DNA from: Streptomyces sp. F001
GTDB lineage: Bacteria > Actinomycetota > Actinomycetes > Streptomycetales > Streptomycetaceae
Direction: 5' to 3'
Assembly (NCBI RefSeq): GCF_004187715.1
Contig: NZ_QZWF01000026.1
Span: 1 to 59,208, forward strand
Length of the DNA: 59,208 nt
A program made the position numbers and the translations under genes. This document shows positions 16,821-25,737 of the stretch, piece by piece (the first letter of the stretch is position 1; each line of letters starts with the position of its first letter). The notes beneath the pieces are model-generated. The model did no database searches. It was not told the DNA's origin and saw nothing but the letters and a program-made list of their open reading frames with translations.

Positions 16821-17705
16821 TCATCGCATGCACCGCTCGACCACTGCCGCGACCCGTTCTGTGGCCGGCGAGTTCTGGCGTGCTCGGCGTGCGAGTCCCA
16901 GTCGGACGGTCTCGGTTTCGGTGAGCGGGGCGTAGGTGACACCGTCGAGGCGGAGGCTCTGGACCGACTCCGGGACCAGGGCGACACCGTGTCCGGCCGC
17001 GACGAAGACGACCAGGGTCGAGGTCTCGCCGACCTCGATCAGGGGTGAGGGCTCGAACCCGGCGCGAGCGCACGCGTCGAGAATCCGGTCGTGCATGGAG
17101 GAACGGCTCCGGGACGGGTGGACGACGAACGGCTCGCCGGCGAGTGCCGCCAGGGGGACCGTGCGGCGGCCGGCCAGCGGATGGCCGGTGGGCAGGACGG
17201 CAACCAGTCGTTCGGACCGGAGCGCGGTGACCTCGAAGTCGGCGCCCACCGGAGCGTCGGTCCGCAGCAACGCGAGGTCGTAGGTGCCGTCGAGCAGGCC
17301 TTCGACGAGTTCGGGGTTCAGCAGCTCACCGTGCAGTTCCAGCGCGATGTCCGGGAGCTGCGCCCGTACCGTACGGGCGATCCGCGGCAGGACGTCATAC
17401 GTGGCGGTTCCGACGAACCCGATGGACACCCGGCCGGCCCGGCCGGTGGCGAGCAGGGACATCTGATCTTGGGCTCGTTCCACTTCGGCCAGGATCGACC
17501 GCGCGTACGTGACCAGATGCCGGCCGGCCTCGGTGAGTTCGACGCGCCTGGTCGACCGCGTGAACAGCGTCGTCCCGAGCTCCTTCTCCAACTGCTTGAT
17601 CTGCTGGGAGAGGGCCGACTGCACCACGTGCAGACGCTCGGCGGCGCGGCTGAAGTGGCGTTCCTCGGCGAGCGCGAGGAAGTAACGGACATGCCGGAGC
17701 TCCAT
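16821..17705 (-). CDS. LysR-family regulator of the adjacent pca operon
   Basis: A 294-residue LysR protein. The N-terminal winged helix-turn-helix is clear: RHVRYFLALAEERHFSRAA, then SALSQQIKQLEKELGTTLF (residues 28-46). A linker helix and a periplasmic-binding-like effector domain (about 90-290) follow, with GRAGRVSIGFVGTATYDVL at its start. It is divergent from the thiolase/CoA-transferase operon with 83 bases between start codons, the standard arrangement for a LysR activator of a catabolic operon; the inducer would be expected to be a beta-ketoadipate pathway intermediate. The specific ligand cannot be read from the sequence. Confidence 0.88.
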   Translation of the reverse strand: MELRHVRYFLALAEERHFSRAAERLHVVQSALSQQIKQLEKELGTTLFTRSTRRVELTEAGRHLVTYARSILAEVERAQDQMSLLATGRAGRVSIGFVGTATYDVLPRIARTVRAQLPDIALELHGELLNPELVEGLLDGTYDLALLRTDAPVGADFEVTALRSERLVAVLPTGHPLAGRRTVPLAALAGEPFVVHPSRSRSSMHDRILDACARAGFEPSPLIEVGETSTLVVFVAAGHGVALVPESVQSLRLDGVTYAPLTETETVRLGLARRARQNSPATERVAAVVERCMR

Positions 17706-17788
17706 GAGCGCATCTTATCTGGATCAGTGATTAATTGAGCAGAACTGGACATTGGACGAGATCAGTCCTTGAATCTACGTTGAGTCCC
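17706..17788. promoter_or_regulatory. Divergent control region between LysR and the pca operon
   Basis: The only AT-rich stretch here, around 17718-17738 (GATCAGTGATTAATTGAGC), contains a T-N11-A-type partial dyad as bound by LysR proteins. No convincing -35/-10 pair was picked out by eye. The thiolase ATG at 17789 lacks a strong Shine-Dalgarno sequence. Confidence 0.35.
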
Positions 17789-18979
17789 ATGGTTACCAGC
17801 TTCGTTTACGACGCGGTGCGAACGCCCTTCGGACGGTTCGGCGGTGCCCTCGCCGACGTCCGGCCCGATGACCTCGCCGCCCTCGCTGTCTCAGGAGTCC
17901 TGGCCAAGGCTCCGTCACTCGACCCCGCCCTGATCTCGGACGTGGTCTGGGGCAACGCCAACGGCGCGGGTGAGGACAACCGCAACGTCGGCCGGATGGC
18001 CGTCCTCCTGGCGGGGCTGCCGACCTCGGTGCCGGCCACGACCGTCAACCGGCTCTGCGGCTCCTCCCTCGACGCGGCGATCATCGGCTCCCGTGCCGTC
18101 GAGACCGGCGACGCCGACATCGTCCTCACCGGTGGTGTGGAGTCGATGACTCGCGCCCCGTGGGTGCTGCCCAAGCCGTCACGCGCTTACCCCGCCGGCC
18201 ATGTGACCGCCGTGTCGACCACCCTGGGGTGGCGGCTGGTCAACGACCGCATGCCGAAGGAGTGGACGGTCTCGCTGGGGGAGGCGAACGAGCAACTGGC
18301 CGAGAGGTTCCCCATCCCCCGGGAACGGCAGGACGAGTTCGCCGCCCGCTCGCACAACCTCGCGGACGACGCCTGGAACTCCGGGTTCTACGACGAGCTC
18401 GTCGTGCCGGTCGTGGTGGACGGCGAGGTCCGGCTCGCTCGTGACGAGGGGATCCGGCCCGGATCCACGCCGCAGAAGCTGGCAGGCCTCAAACCGGCGT
18501 TCCGCCCCGACGGCGTCATCACGGCCGGGAACGCCTCTCCGCTGAACGACGGTGCGTCCGCCGTGCTGATCGGCTCCGAGGACGCGGCCTCGCACATCGG
18601 CCACGCGCCACTGGCGCGGATCGCCGGCCGCGGGGTGGCGGCGCTGGAGCCGCAGATGTTCGGGTTCGCGCCGGTGGAGGCGGCCGAGCGTGCACTGAGC
18701 CGGGCGGGGATCTCCTGGTCGGACGTGTCGGCGGTCGAACTCAACGAGGCCTTCGCCGTACAGTCGCTGGCCTGCGTGGATGCCTGGAAGATCGATCCGG
18801 CGATCGTGAACACGAAGGGCGGTGCGATCGCGATCGGCCACCCGCTCGGCGCCTCCGGCGGCCGCATCCTCGGCACGCTGGCCGCGCGACTGCGCGAGTC
18901 GGGGGAGCGGTGGGGTGTCGCCGCGGTCTGCATCGGTGTCGGGCAGGCGCTGGCCGTGGTCCTGGAGAATGTGGCATGA
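17789..18979 (+). CDS. pcaF: Thiolase, probably beta-ketoadipyl-CoA thiolase
   Basis: A 396-residue thiolase. The acylated Cys is Cys90 in NRLCGSSLDAA. The C-terminal half has the NEAFAVQ motif, GGAIAIGHPLGASG with the catalytic His, and AAVCIGVGQ with the second Cys. The enzyme cleaves beta-ketoadipyl-CoA with CoA to succinyl-CoA and acetyl-CoA in aromatic degradation. The assignment as PcaF rather than a generic acetoacetyl-CoA thiolase rests on the operon, since both CoA-transferase subunits follow with ATGA overlaps. ATG 17789 was preferred to the upstream ATG 17735 because family similarity starts at residue 4 (SFVYDAVRTPFGRF). The substrate could instead be acetoacetyl-CoA if the transferase is a ScoAB type. 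Confidence 0.85.
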   Translation: MVTSFVYDAVRTPFGRFGGALADVRPDDLAALAVSGVLAKAPSLDPALISDVVWGNANGAGEDNRNVGRMAVLLAGLPTSVPATTVNRLCGSSLDAAIIGSRAVETGDADIVLTGGVESMTRAPWVLPKPSRAYPAGHVTAVSTTLGWRLVNDRMPKEWTVSLGEANEQLAERFPIPRERQDEFAARSHNLADDAWNSGFYDELVVPVVVDGEVRLARDEGIRPGSTPQKLAGLKPAFRPDGVITAGNASPLNDGASAVLIGSEDAASHIGHAPLARIAGRGVAALEPQMFGFAPVEAAERALSRAGISWSDVSAVELNEAFAVQSLACVDAWKIDPAIVNTKGGAIAIGHPLGASGGRILGTLAARLRESGERWGVAAVCIGVGQALAVVLENVA

Positions 18980-19650
18980 GCGTTGAGCTGTACGCGCATG
19001 CCGATGACGCCGTCGCCGGGATCGAGGACGGATCGACCGTGCTGATCGGCGGGTTCGGCATGGCCGGTATGCCGGTCGAACTGATCGACGCGCTCATCCG
19101 GCAGGGCGCGACCGATCTGACCGTGGTGTCGAACAACGCCGGCAACGGCGACACGGGGCTGGCGGCGCTGCTGGCCAAGGGACGGGTGCGCAGGATCGTG
19201 TGCTCCTTCCCCCGCCAGTCCGACTCGTGGGTCTTCGACCGGCTCTACCGCGAGGGACGGATCGAGTTGGAAGTGGTTCCGCAGGGCACCCTCGCCGAGC
19301 GGCTGCGCGCGGCCGGGGCCGGGATCGGCGCGTTCTACTCGCCCACGGGCGTCGGCACGCCGCTCGCCGAAGGCAAGGAGACCCGCGAGATAGCGGGCCG
19401 TACCTACCTCCTGGAGTACCCCATCAAGGGCGACGTCGCGCTGATCGGCGCCCACCAGGCCGACCAGATGGGCAACCTCGTCTACCGCAAGACCGCCCGC
19501 AACTTCGGGCCGGTCATGGCAACCGCTGCCACCACTGTCGTGGCACAGGTCCGCGAGATCGTCGAGGTCGGCGCGATCGACCCGGAGGCCGTCGTGACAC
19601 CGAGCATCTACGTCGACCGCATCGTACGAACGGGGGTGCCGGCCGCATGA
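18976..19650 (+). CDS. pcaI: 3-oxoacid CoA-transferase, subunit A
   Basis: A 224-residue alpha subunit of a two-subunit CoA-transferase, which moves CoA from succinyl-CoA to a 3-oxoacid (beta-ketoadipate here, by context). The N-terminus carries STVLIGGFGMAGMPVELIDAL, the CoA-binding glycine loop of the family; further on are VVSNNAGNGDTGLAALL and FYSPTGVGTPLAEGKE. The length equals that of known PcaI/ScoA proteins. Its ATG overlaps the thiolase stop (ATGA), and its own stop overlaps the next start in the same way, so the subunits are translationally coupled. Confidence 0.88.
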   Translation: MSVELYAHADDAVAGIEDGSTVLIGGFGMAGMPVELIDALIRQGATDLTVVSNNAGNGDTGLAALLAKGRVRRIVCSFPRQSDSWVFDRLYREGRIELEVVPQGTLAERLRAAGAGIGAFYSPTGVGTPLAEGKETREIAGRTYLLEYPIKGDVALIGAHQADQMGNLVYRKTARNFGPVMATAATTVVAQVREIVEVGAIDPEAVVTPSIYVDRIVRTGVPAA

Positions 19651-20327
19651 ACCCGACGAACGCCTTCGTGGAGAACCTCGACCGGGGGCCGCTGACCAAG
19701 CACGAGATGGCCGCCCGAGTGGCGCGCGACATCCCGCACGGTTCCTACGTCAACCTGGGCATCGGCCAGCCGACCCTGGTCGCCGACCACCTGCCTGCGG
19801 GGTCGGGCGTGGTGCTGCACACCGAGAACGGCATGCTCAACATGGGCCCGGCAGCCCAGGAGGGGCAGGTCGACCCCGATCTCACCAACGCGGGGAAGAT
19901 CCCGGTCACCGAACTCCCCGGGGCCGCCTACTTCCACCACGCCGACTCCTTCGCGATGATGCGCGGCGGACATCTCGACGTCTGCGTACTCGGCGCCTTC
20001 CAGGTGTCCGCGGCCGGCGACCTGGCCAACTGGCACACCGGCGCGGCCGACGCCATCCCGGCCGTCGGAGGCGCGATGGACCTCGCCATCGGCGCCAAGA
20101 GGGTGTTCGTGATGATGACGCTCTTCGCCAAGGACGGCACGCCGAAGCTGGTGCCTCGGTGCACCTACCCGCTCACCGGACTCGGGTGCGTCGACCGCGT
20201 CTACACCGAGTTCGCGACGTTCCGCGTCGGTCCCGGGGGCGTGACCGTGCTCGAGACCTTCGGCATCACGTACGACGATCTCGCGCAGCGTCTCGACGTT
20301 CCTCTGTCGCTGCCGGACGGCAGCTGA
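19647..20327 (+). CDS. pcaJ: 3-oxoacid CoA-transferase, subunit B
   Basis: A 226-residue beta subunit with the catalytic glutamate in HTENGMLNMG (about residues 56-65), which forms the glutamyl-CoA thioester intermediate. GSYVNLGIGQPTLVADHLP near the N-terminus and GGHLDVCVLGAFQVSAAGDLANW in the middle are typical of PcaJ/ScoB. The start ATG overlaps the stop of subunit A (ATGA). The operon ends here, converging with the ppk2 gene 37 bases on; the gap shows no strong terminator hairpin. Confidence 0.88.
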   Translation: MNPTNAFVENLDRGPLTKHEMAARVARDIPHGSYVNLGIGQPTLVADHLPAGSGVVLHTENGMLNMGPAAQEGQVDPDLTNAGKIPVTELPGAAYFHHADSFAMMRGGHLDVCVLGAFQVSAAGDLANWHTGAADAIPAVGGAMDLAIGAKRVFVMMTLFAKDGTPKLVPRCTYPLTGLGCVDRVYTEFATFRVGPGGVTVLETFGITYDDLAQRLDVPLSLPDGS

Positions 20328-20364
20328 CTGTCCCTCGTCGCCGTCGTCGCGACGGAAGCACTCG

Positions 20365-21168
20365 TCAGATGCTCGCCGCGTGATCGGGGACGTAGGTCTG
20401 CAGATCGCGCGGCGGGCGCTCGTAGCCGGTCGACGCAGGCCGCTCCGGCAGCTCCAGCACCGGCGGCGGCACCTCGTGGTACGGCACGGAGTCCAGCAGG
20501 TGGGCGATCATGTTCAGCCGGGCCCGGCGCTTGTCGTCGCTCTCGACGACGTGCCAGGGCGCCTCGGCGATGTCGGTGTGCACCATCATCTCGTCCTTGG
20601 CCCGCGAGTACGCCTCCCAGCGGGTGATCGACTCCAGGTCCATCGCGGACAGCTTCCAACGCCGCAGGGGATCCTCCAGCCGGCGCCGGAAGCGATCCTG
20701 CTGCTCGGCGTCGCTCACCGAGAACCAGTACTTGCGCAGCAGGATTCCGTCCTCCACCAGCATCCGCTCGAAGATCGGGCATTGCCGAAGGAAGAGCTGG
20801 TGCTCCTCCTTCGTGCAGAAGCCCATCACGTGCTCGACGCCGGCCCGGTTGTACCAGGACCGGTCGAACAGCACGATCTCCCCGGCGGCCGGCAGATGCT
20901 CGACGTACCGCTGGAAGTACCACTGGCTGCGCTCGCGCTCGGTCGGCTTGGGCAGTGCCGCGATGCGTGCGACACGCGGGTTGAGATGTTCGGCGACCCG
21001 CTTGATGGTGCCACCCTTGCCGGCCGCGTCCCTGCCCTCGAAGATCACGACCAGCCGGGCGCCCTCGGCACGTACCCACTCCTGCAGTTTCACCAGCTCG
21101 GTCTGCAGGCGCAGCAGTTCCTCTTCGTATGCCTTGCGCGGCACCTTCTCCGCCTTCTTGCCGGTCAT
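20365..21168 (-). CDS. ppk2: Polyphosphate kinase 2
   Basis: A 267-residue PPK2-family kinase, which transfers phosphate between inorganic polyphosphate and nucleotides. The P-loop is FEGRDAAGKGGTIKR (about residues 43-57), the lid region starts at NPRVARIAALPKPTERE, and the second acidic motif is LFDRSWYNRAGVE. The single-domain length matches class I (ADP-phosphorylating) or class II (AMP-phosphorylating) enzymes; the class was not resolved here. It is a monocistronic gene with ATG 21168. Roles reported for the family include regenerating nucleotide triphosphates and stress survival. There is no obvious connection to either neighbour. Confidence 0.92.
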   Translation of the reverse strand: MTGKKAEKVPRKAYEEELLRLQTELVKLQEWVRAEGARLVVIFEGRDAAGKGGTIKRVAEHLNPRVARIAALPKPTERERSQWYFQRYVEHLPAAGEIVLFDRSWYNRAGVEHVMGFCTKEEHQLFLRQCPIFERMLVEDGILLRKYWFSVSDAEQQDRFRRRLEDPLRRWKLSAMDLESITRWEAYSRAKDEMMVHTDIAEAPWHVVESDDKRRARLNMIAHLLDSVPYHEVPPPVLELPERPASTGYERPPRDLQTYVPDHAASI

Positions 21169-21307
21169 GCCGCCTCCATCGCCCGATGACCTACGTCGAT
21201 GACTTCAACGTAGTCACTGTTATCAACCCGCGAGGGCAGGTGCGGCGACGGCCTGCGGCGTACGGGCCAGGTCCGTCTCCTGGGCCGGTGAGCGCGGGGT
21301 CGAAGCG

Positions 21308-22014
21308 TCAGACAATGGCGTGGGGGTGCGCGGGGCTGATGAAGTGGACGGTGGTCTTTTCGGCATGCGGGACGAGCAGACCCTGCAGTTCATCTGCTGC
21401 CGTCTTGAGGTGGTGGCCGTCGCGGGTGGCGTGGAGGGTTTCGAGGACGAAGGCGACGTGGGTGGAGTCTTCGGTGACGCGGGTGCGATGGGCGTCGCGG
21501 TGGTTCCAGTGGCGGGTCAGGACGCCGGTGGTGTCCGCGTAGATGATCTCGCCGGGCCTGGGGTTCTCGGTGGTGTCGGGTTCGCCGAGCGGGGTGAACT
21601 CCTCGCTGCCGTCCGCATGGCGGATGTCGACGTCGCCGGTGACGTGAGCCAGGTCGAAGGCGCCGGCGGGCAGTCCGTTGCGGACGGAGACGGCGTTGTA
21701 GGAGTCGACGGCCGGGTTGATGCGCGGCAGCGTTCCCTTCTTCGCGAAGCGTCGGCCGAGCGCGTCGACGCTGGGGCGGATGCGGCGGGGGTTGGTGCCG
21801 AAGGACCGGTAGGCGGTGTGCCACGCCTCGATCCGGGGATCGGTCTCGTCGGCCGGCTGCCAGGTGCCGTCGCGAGCTGCTGCTCCAGGTCCTCCAGGGC
21901 GGCGGTGGTCTCGGGCCAGGGTTCACGGCCGCGCAGGCCGGTGGCGGTGACCAGGGCGATGAGGGTGTCGGGGAAGGCGTCGGCGACGGTGGGGGCGATC
22001 CGGAGGGCGGTCAT
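21308..22014 (-). pseudogene. B3/4-domain protein (PheT-related), single frameshift
   Basis: The gene starts at ATG 22014 (MTALRIAPTVAD) and reads well to EDLEQQLAT; homology then continues in another frame as DGTWQPADETDPRIEAWHTA, followed by YRSFGTNPRRIRPS and LPRINPAVDSYNAVSVRNGL, and ends at TGA 21308-21310. Those are hallmarks of the B3/4 domain of phenylalanyl-tRNA synthetase beta subunits, found free in small (about 230-residue) proteins of uncertain role, perhaps hydrolysing misacylated tRNA. One base appears to be missing near 21870-21878 (CAGCTCGCGAC where CAGCTCCGCGAC would restore the frame). It may be a real mutation or an assembly error. It lies downstream of an EamA transporter on the same strand. 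Confidence 0.8.
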
Positions 22015-22167
22015 GGGCGGGGGCTCCGTTTCTTGGTGGGTGCGGATGGATTGTGTGCGGTGGACGGGGTCAGGGCTTCCAGGGGCCGATGCGGTCCAGG
22101 CCGCGAAGCTGCCGGCGCATGCTGCTCCTTGCGCGGTCGGTGCTGCGGGGGTGGCGGCGGGCCGGCG

Positions 22168-23004
22168 TCAGGTGAGGGCGAGGAGGCTGACGGCGACGGC
22201 GGCGGTGCCCAGGCCGACGAGCTGGCCGCGGTGGATGCGTTCGGCGAGCACGCTGCGGGCGAGCAGGACGGTGCCGGCCGGGTAGAGGGCGGTGATGACG
22301 GCGACCACGGCGAGGTCGCCGCTGCGGGCGGCGAGCAGGAACAGCAGGTTCGCCACCGAGTCCAGCACGCCGGCGGTGGCTGACATCGCGTAGGCGGGCC
22401 GCTCGGGGCCGAGCCTGCGGTGCAGCACTCCGGCTGCGGTCAGGGTGACGGCGGAGGAGACTGCCCGGCCGATGATCAGCGGGCCGACACCGCTGTCGGA
22501 CGGGGCCTGGTGCAGGAAGATCAGCTGGAGGGCGATCGCGGTGCCGGCGCCGAAGGCCAGCAGCAGCGCGATGCGGGAGGGACGTGCCCTTCCGGCACCG
22601 TGTCCGGCGCTGACCAGTACCACCGCCATCAGCGCGAGCGGCAGGCCCACCAGCCCGGTCAGGCCGAGGTGCTCGCCCTGCAGCAGGCCCACGCCGACCG
22701 GCAGCACGGCGGACACCAGCGCGGTCACCGGCGAGAGCACGTTCATCGGACCGATGGCCAGGGTGCGGTAGAGCAGGGCGAACGCGGCGGCCGACGCGAC
22801 ACCGGACGCGGCGCCCCACCCCAGGGTCTCGGCACTGAACGAGGCGCCGAGGAACGGCCACAGCAGCAGCTCGACCGCGAGAGAGGCCGGGGCAGCGATC
22901 ATCACGGTGCGCAGCACATGCGCCTTGCGGGCGCCGAGGCCGCCGAGGAAGTCGGCGCATCCGTAGGCCGGCGAACTGCCCAGGGCCAGCAGCAGAGCGA
23001 TCAC
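22168..23004 (-). CDS. EamA/DMT-family transporter
   Basis: A 278-residue membrane protein with ten hydrophobic segments arranged as two EamA repeats, for example SPAYGCADFLGGLGAR in the first, GPMNVLSPVTALVSAVLPVG in the middle, and ITALYPAGTVLLARSVLAER in the second. Members export amino acids, nucleobases or other small metabolites. It is divergent from the XRE-cupin regulator and 153 bases upstream of the B3/4 gene on the same strand. This regulator/exporter/B3-4 grouping suggests handling of an amino acid or amino-acid analogue, an inference from the aminoacyl-tRNA editing-like fold of the neighbour. Confidence 0.85.
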   Translation of the reverse strand: MIALLLALGSSPAYGCADFLGGLGARKAHVLRTVMIAAPASLAVELLLWPFLGASFSAETLGWGAASGVASAAAFALLYRTLAIGPMNVLSPVTALVSAVLPVGVGLLQGEHLGLTGLVGLPLALMAVVLVSAGHGAGRARPSRIALLLAFGAGTAIALQLIFLHQAPSDSGVGPLIIGRAVSSAVTLTAAGVLHRRLGPERPAYAMSATAGVLDSVANLLFLLAARSGDLAVVAVITALYPAGTVLLARSVLAERIHRGQLVGLGTAAVAVSLLALT

Positions 23005-23025
23005 GGTGTATCCCTTACCATTTCA

Positions 23026-23079
23026 TTGGAACGACCAAACCGTACAACGAACCGACCGGGGGTCGTCAACCAAACGACC
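23026..23079. promoter_or_regulatory. Candidate operators between the EamA and XRE-cupin genes
   Basis: In the 118-bp divergent region the core ACGACC appears repeatedly. There is a small dyad TTGG-AACGA-CCAA (23026-23038) and a longer one, GGTCGT-N7-ACGACC (23061-23079). The arrangement would allow the divergently encoded XRE protein to control both directions. The assignment is by position only. Confidence 0.4.
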
Positions 23080-23122
23080 GGACGGTGCATTGAAGTGGTC
23101 CACTCACGAGGAGGGTGACCGG

Positions 23123-23758
23123 ATGGCCGAGACCGAGGCAGCCCTGCGGACGCTCGCGCACAACGTCAGGGCAGCCCGCAACCGCGCCGGCCTGTCCCTG
23201 GACGAACTCGGCCGACGGGCCAAGGTCAGCAAGGGCGCCCTGGTCGCACTGGAGAAGGCGCAGGGCAACCCGAACTTCGCCACCCTGGTCCGGCTGGCCG
23301 ACACCCTCGGCATCTCGGTCTCCGCCCTGATGGAGGGGCGGACCGAAGGGCGCGTCCGCGTCGTGTCCGCCGACACCGTGATGCCGCTGTGGACCGGAGA
23401 GCAGGGCAGCGAAGCCCGGCTCATGCTGACGACCTCAGGCCCGGCCCCGACCGAGGTCTGGCGCTGGAAACTGGAGCCCGGCGAGGAGTACCCCAGCCAC
23501 CCCCACCAGGCCGGCGTCGTCGAAACCGTCAGCGTCACCGCCGGACGGATGACACTGATCGTCGACGGCGTCGAGCACCCGGTCGAAGCCGGACAGACCG
23601 CCACCTTCGACGGCGACGCCCCCCACACCTACCGCGGCACCGGCACCACAACCTGCCACCTGATCATGACGTCCACCTGCCACCCGGCCCCGCCTCCGCC
23701 GCTGACCCGCCCCTGCGTGCGCCCGGGGGACGTATCGCATGCAGTACGTCCTCCTTGA
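23123..23758 (+). CDS. XRE-family regulator with C-terminal cupin
   Basis: A 211-residue protein. The helix-turn-helix occupies about residues 10-65, with RNRAGLSLDELGRRAKVSKG and ALEKAQGNPNFATLVRLADT. A small beta-barrel cupin domain follows (about 110-185), with HPHQAGVVETVSVTAGRM and the closing DAPHTYRGTG. Such XRE-cupin proteins sense a small ligand and repress adjacent transport or metabolic genes. ATG 23123 follows GAGGAGGG at a good distance. The last 25 residues are proline-rich and may be unstructured. It is divergent from the EamA gene, its likely target. Confidence 0.87.
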   Translation: MAETEAALRTLAHNVRAARNRAGLSLDELGRRAKVSKGALVALEKAQGNPNFATLVRLADTLGISVSALMEGRTEGRVRVVSADTVMPLWTGEQGSEARLMLTTSGPAPTEVWRWKLEPGEEYPSHPHQAGVVETVSVTAGRMTLIVDGVEHPVEAGQTATFDGDAPHTYRGTGTTTCHLIMTSTCHPAPPPPLTRPCVRPGDVSHAVRPP

Positions 23759-23828
23759 CCTGAAGTGCGCTTCAAACTGAAGACTCCTGTTCGTGCCCGG
23801 ACAAGCGGGCCGAACGGGAGGGACCACC

Positions 23829-24815
23829 ATGAAATACCGCACCATCGGCACCGATCCGCACCACCGCCGCGAGGTCAGCGTGCTCGCGCTCGGCGCGATG
23901 CTGTTCGGCTCGCTCACGGACGAGCAGACCTCCTTCGCCGTTCTCGACCGCTATGTCGAGGCCGGCGGGAACTTCATCGACACCTCGGACAACTACGCGT
24001 TCTGGACCGACGGCAGCCAGGGCGGCCACAGCGAGGAACTGCTCGGCCGGTGGCGGCGCAGCCGAGGTATCGGCGACGAGGTCGTCATCGCCACCAAGCT
24101 CGGCGCCCGCCCGCTCGCTCCCGGCACCAGCTACACCGACAATCCGGAGGGCCTGTCGGCGAAGGTGATCCGGGAGTCGGCCGAGCGCAGCCGGGAACAG
24201 CTCGGCGTGCAGAAACTGGACCTGCTGTACGCGCACATCGACGATCACAGGGTTCCCCTCCAGGAGACCGTCGAGGGGTTCGCCGCACTGGTCGCGGAGG
24301 GCACCGTCGGTCTGCTCGGGGTCAGCAACCAGGCGATCTGGCGGGTGGAGCGGGCCCGTGCCCTGGCTGCGGCGGCCGGGTTGCCCGGCTACGAGGTGCT
24401 CCAGTACCAGCACAGCCATCTGCGGCCCCGCTTCGACATGCCCAGCGACCTCTTCCCCGACGGCAGCCTCGGCCACGCCGGTGCCGAACTCCTCGGCTAT
24501 CTGCGCTCCGAGTCCGTGCTGACGCTGGTCGCCTACTCACCGCTGCTGGGCGGGGCGTACGGACGGGCGGACAAGCCGCTGCCGCCCGACTACGACCACC
24601 CGGGAACGCCGGCCCGGCTGGCCGTGCTGCGTGAGGTGGCGCGGGAGACCGGGGCGAGCGTCAACCAGGTGGTGCTGGCCTGGCAGATGGGCGCGGAGCT
24701 GCCCGTCGTTCCGCTCGCGGGGGCGTCGTCGGTGGCCCAGCTGGAGGAGAACCTCGCCGCCGTGGACCTGGAACTGTCGGCGGAGCAACGGGCCCGCCTC
24801 GACGCGGCGCACTGA
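23829..24815 (+). CDS. Aldo/keto reductase
   Basis: A 328-residue NADPH-dependent (beta/alpha)8 oxidoreductase. The catalytic tetrad is visible: Asp51 and Tyr56 in FIDTSDNYAF, the lysine in VVIATKLG (about residue 92), and the histidine in LLYAHIDDH. The cofactor end shows VPLAGASSVAQLEENL. The substrate is not predictable. ATG 23829 is preceded by GGGAGGGACC. It is 70 bases downstream of the XRE-cupin gene on the same strand and convergent with the GntR gene, leaving only two bases between stops, so it may be part of the XRE unit or stand alone. Confidence 0.88.
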   Translation: MKYRTIGTDPHHRREVSVLALGAMLFGSLTDEQTSFAVLDRYVEAGGNFIDTSDNYAFWTDGSQGGHSEELLGRWRRSRGIGDEVVIATKLGARPLAPGTSYTDNPEGLSAKVIRESAERSREQLGVQKLDLLYAHIDDHRVPLQETVEGFAALVAEGTVGLLGVSNQAIWRVERARALAAAAGLPGYEVLQYQHSHLRPRFDMPSDLFPDGSLGHAGAELLGYLRSESVLTLVAYSPLLGGAYGRADKPLPPDYDHPGTPARLAVLREVARETGASVNQVVLAWQMGAELPVVPLAGASSVAQLEENLAAVDLELSAEQRARLDAAH

Positions 24816-24817
24816 CG

Positions 24818-25579
24818 TCAGGGTCGTCCCAGCAACTGGAAGTCGAACGCGTACCGGGACGCGCGGTAGATGTGCGTCCCGTACTCGACGGCGCGGCCCG
24901 TGTCGTCGTAGGCCGTGCGTTGCATGGTCAGGAGCGCGGCGCCCTCCCGCTCCTGCAGGAGCGCGGCCTCCTCGGCGGTGGCGCAGCGGGCGCCGATGGA
25001 CTGGCGGGCGCTGTGCAGGGTGATGCCGGCGGAGCGCATCATGCGGTACAGGCCGGTGGATTCGAGGGCCTCGGTGTTCAGGCGCAGCAGGTCCGTGGGC
25101 ACGTAGTTGACGAGGAAGGCCACCGGCCGGCCGTGGGTGCAGCGCAGCCGCTCCAGAACGGTGACCTCGCCGCCTTCGGCGACGCCGAGGGCGGCCGCGA
25201 CGTCGGGTGGGGCCGGCACGGACTCGGCCCGCAGCACGCGCGTGGTGGGGCTCTGGCCCGCCGCCTCCAGGTCGTCGTAGAGGCTGCTGAGCTTCAACGG
25301 GCGTTTGACCTGGCTGTGGACGACCTGGGTGCCGACGCCCCGACGGCGGACCAGCAGACCCTTGTCGACCAGGGACTGGATGGCCTGGCGGACCGTGGGC
25401 CGGGACAGTCCGAGACGTACGGACAGGTCGATCTCGTTGCCGAGGCGGTCGCCGGGGGCGAGCACCCCGCGCTCGATGGCCGCCTCCAACTGCTGTGCAA
25501 GCTGGTGATAGAGGGGTACGGGGCTGGTGCGGTCGAGCGTGAAGCGTACGGCGGCGAGTCCGGAGTCAGTGCTGGGCAT
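24818..25579 (-). CDS. GntR-family (HutC/UTRA) regulator of the adjacent ABC operon
   Basis: A 253-residue regulator. The winged helix lies at about residues 10-75, with SPVPLYHQLAQQLEAAIERG and GLSRPTVRQAIQSLVDKGLL. The UTRA effector domain follows, including CTHGRPVAFLVNYVP and the end YRASRYAFDFQLLG. It is divergent from the ribose-type ABC transporter genes, with two TGT-N4-ACA-like sites between them. The start ATG 25579 has GGGAGG just upstream; the frame extends to 25600, but only for seven residues. A deleted copy of this gene lies at 16511-16740. The UTRA domain probably binds the transported sugar, cyclitol or a phosphorylated derivative. Confidence 0.88.
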   Translation of the reverse strand: MPSTDSGLAAVRFTLDRTSPVPLYHQLAQQLEAAIERGVLAPGDRLGNEIDLSVRLGLSRPTVRQAIQSLVDKGLLVRRRGVGTQVVHSQVKRPLKLSSLYDDLEAAGQSPTTRVLRAESVPAPPDVAAALGVAEGGEVTVLERLRCTHGRPVAFLVNYVPTDLLRLNTEALESTGLYRMMRSAGITLHSARQSIGARCATAEEAALLQEREGAALLTMQRTAYDDTGRAVEYGTHIYRASRYAFDFQLLGRP

Positions 25580-25607
25580 GGCATCCCTCCCGCAGCCCAC
25601 CGTAGCA

Positions 25608-25655
25608 CTTTGTACTTACATTCTGACCTGTTTGTGAAATGATGTCTTAACAAAG
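25608..25655. promoter_or_regulatory. Paired GntR-type operators upstream of the ABC transporter operon
   Basis: Two similar 10-bp dyads lie at 25611-25620 (TGTACTTACA) and 25643-25652 (TGTCTTAACA). Their centres are 32 bp apart, about three helical turns. The pair is embedded in a larger inverted repeat CTTTGT-N4-ACAT / ATGT-N4-ACAAAG (25608-25621 and 25642-25655). A TTGACA hexamer follows at 25658-25663. The sites suit a GntR dimer pair acting on both divergent genes. Confidence 0.55.
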
Positions 25656-25737
25656 TATTGACAGTGGTGGCGCCAAGGGAGTTGGATCCGGTCCCAACAC
25701 AGCCTTTCCCCCGGTCGCACAGTGAGGTGCAGGAAAG

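Noticed and set aside
17789..20327. Ketone-body (acetoacetate) operon scoAB-atoB
   Set aside because: Not excluded, but the divergent LysR gene and the pcaI/J/F composition fit the beta-ketoadipate branch better.
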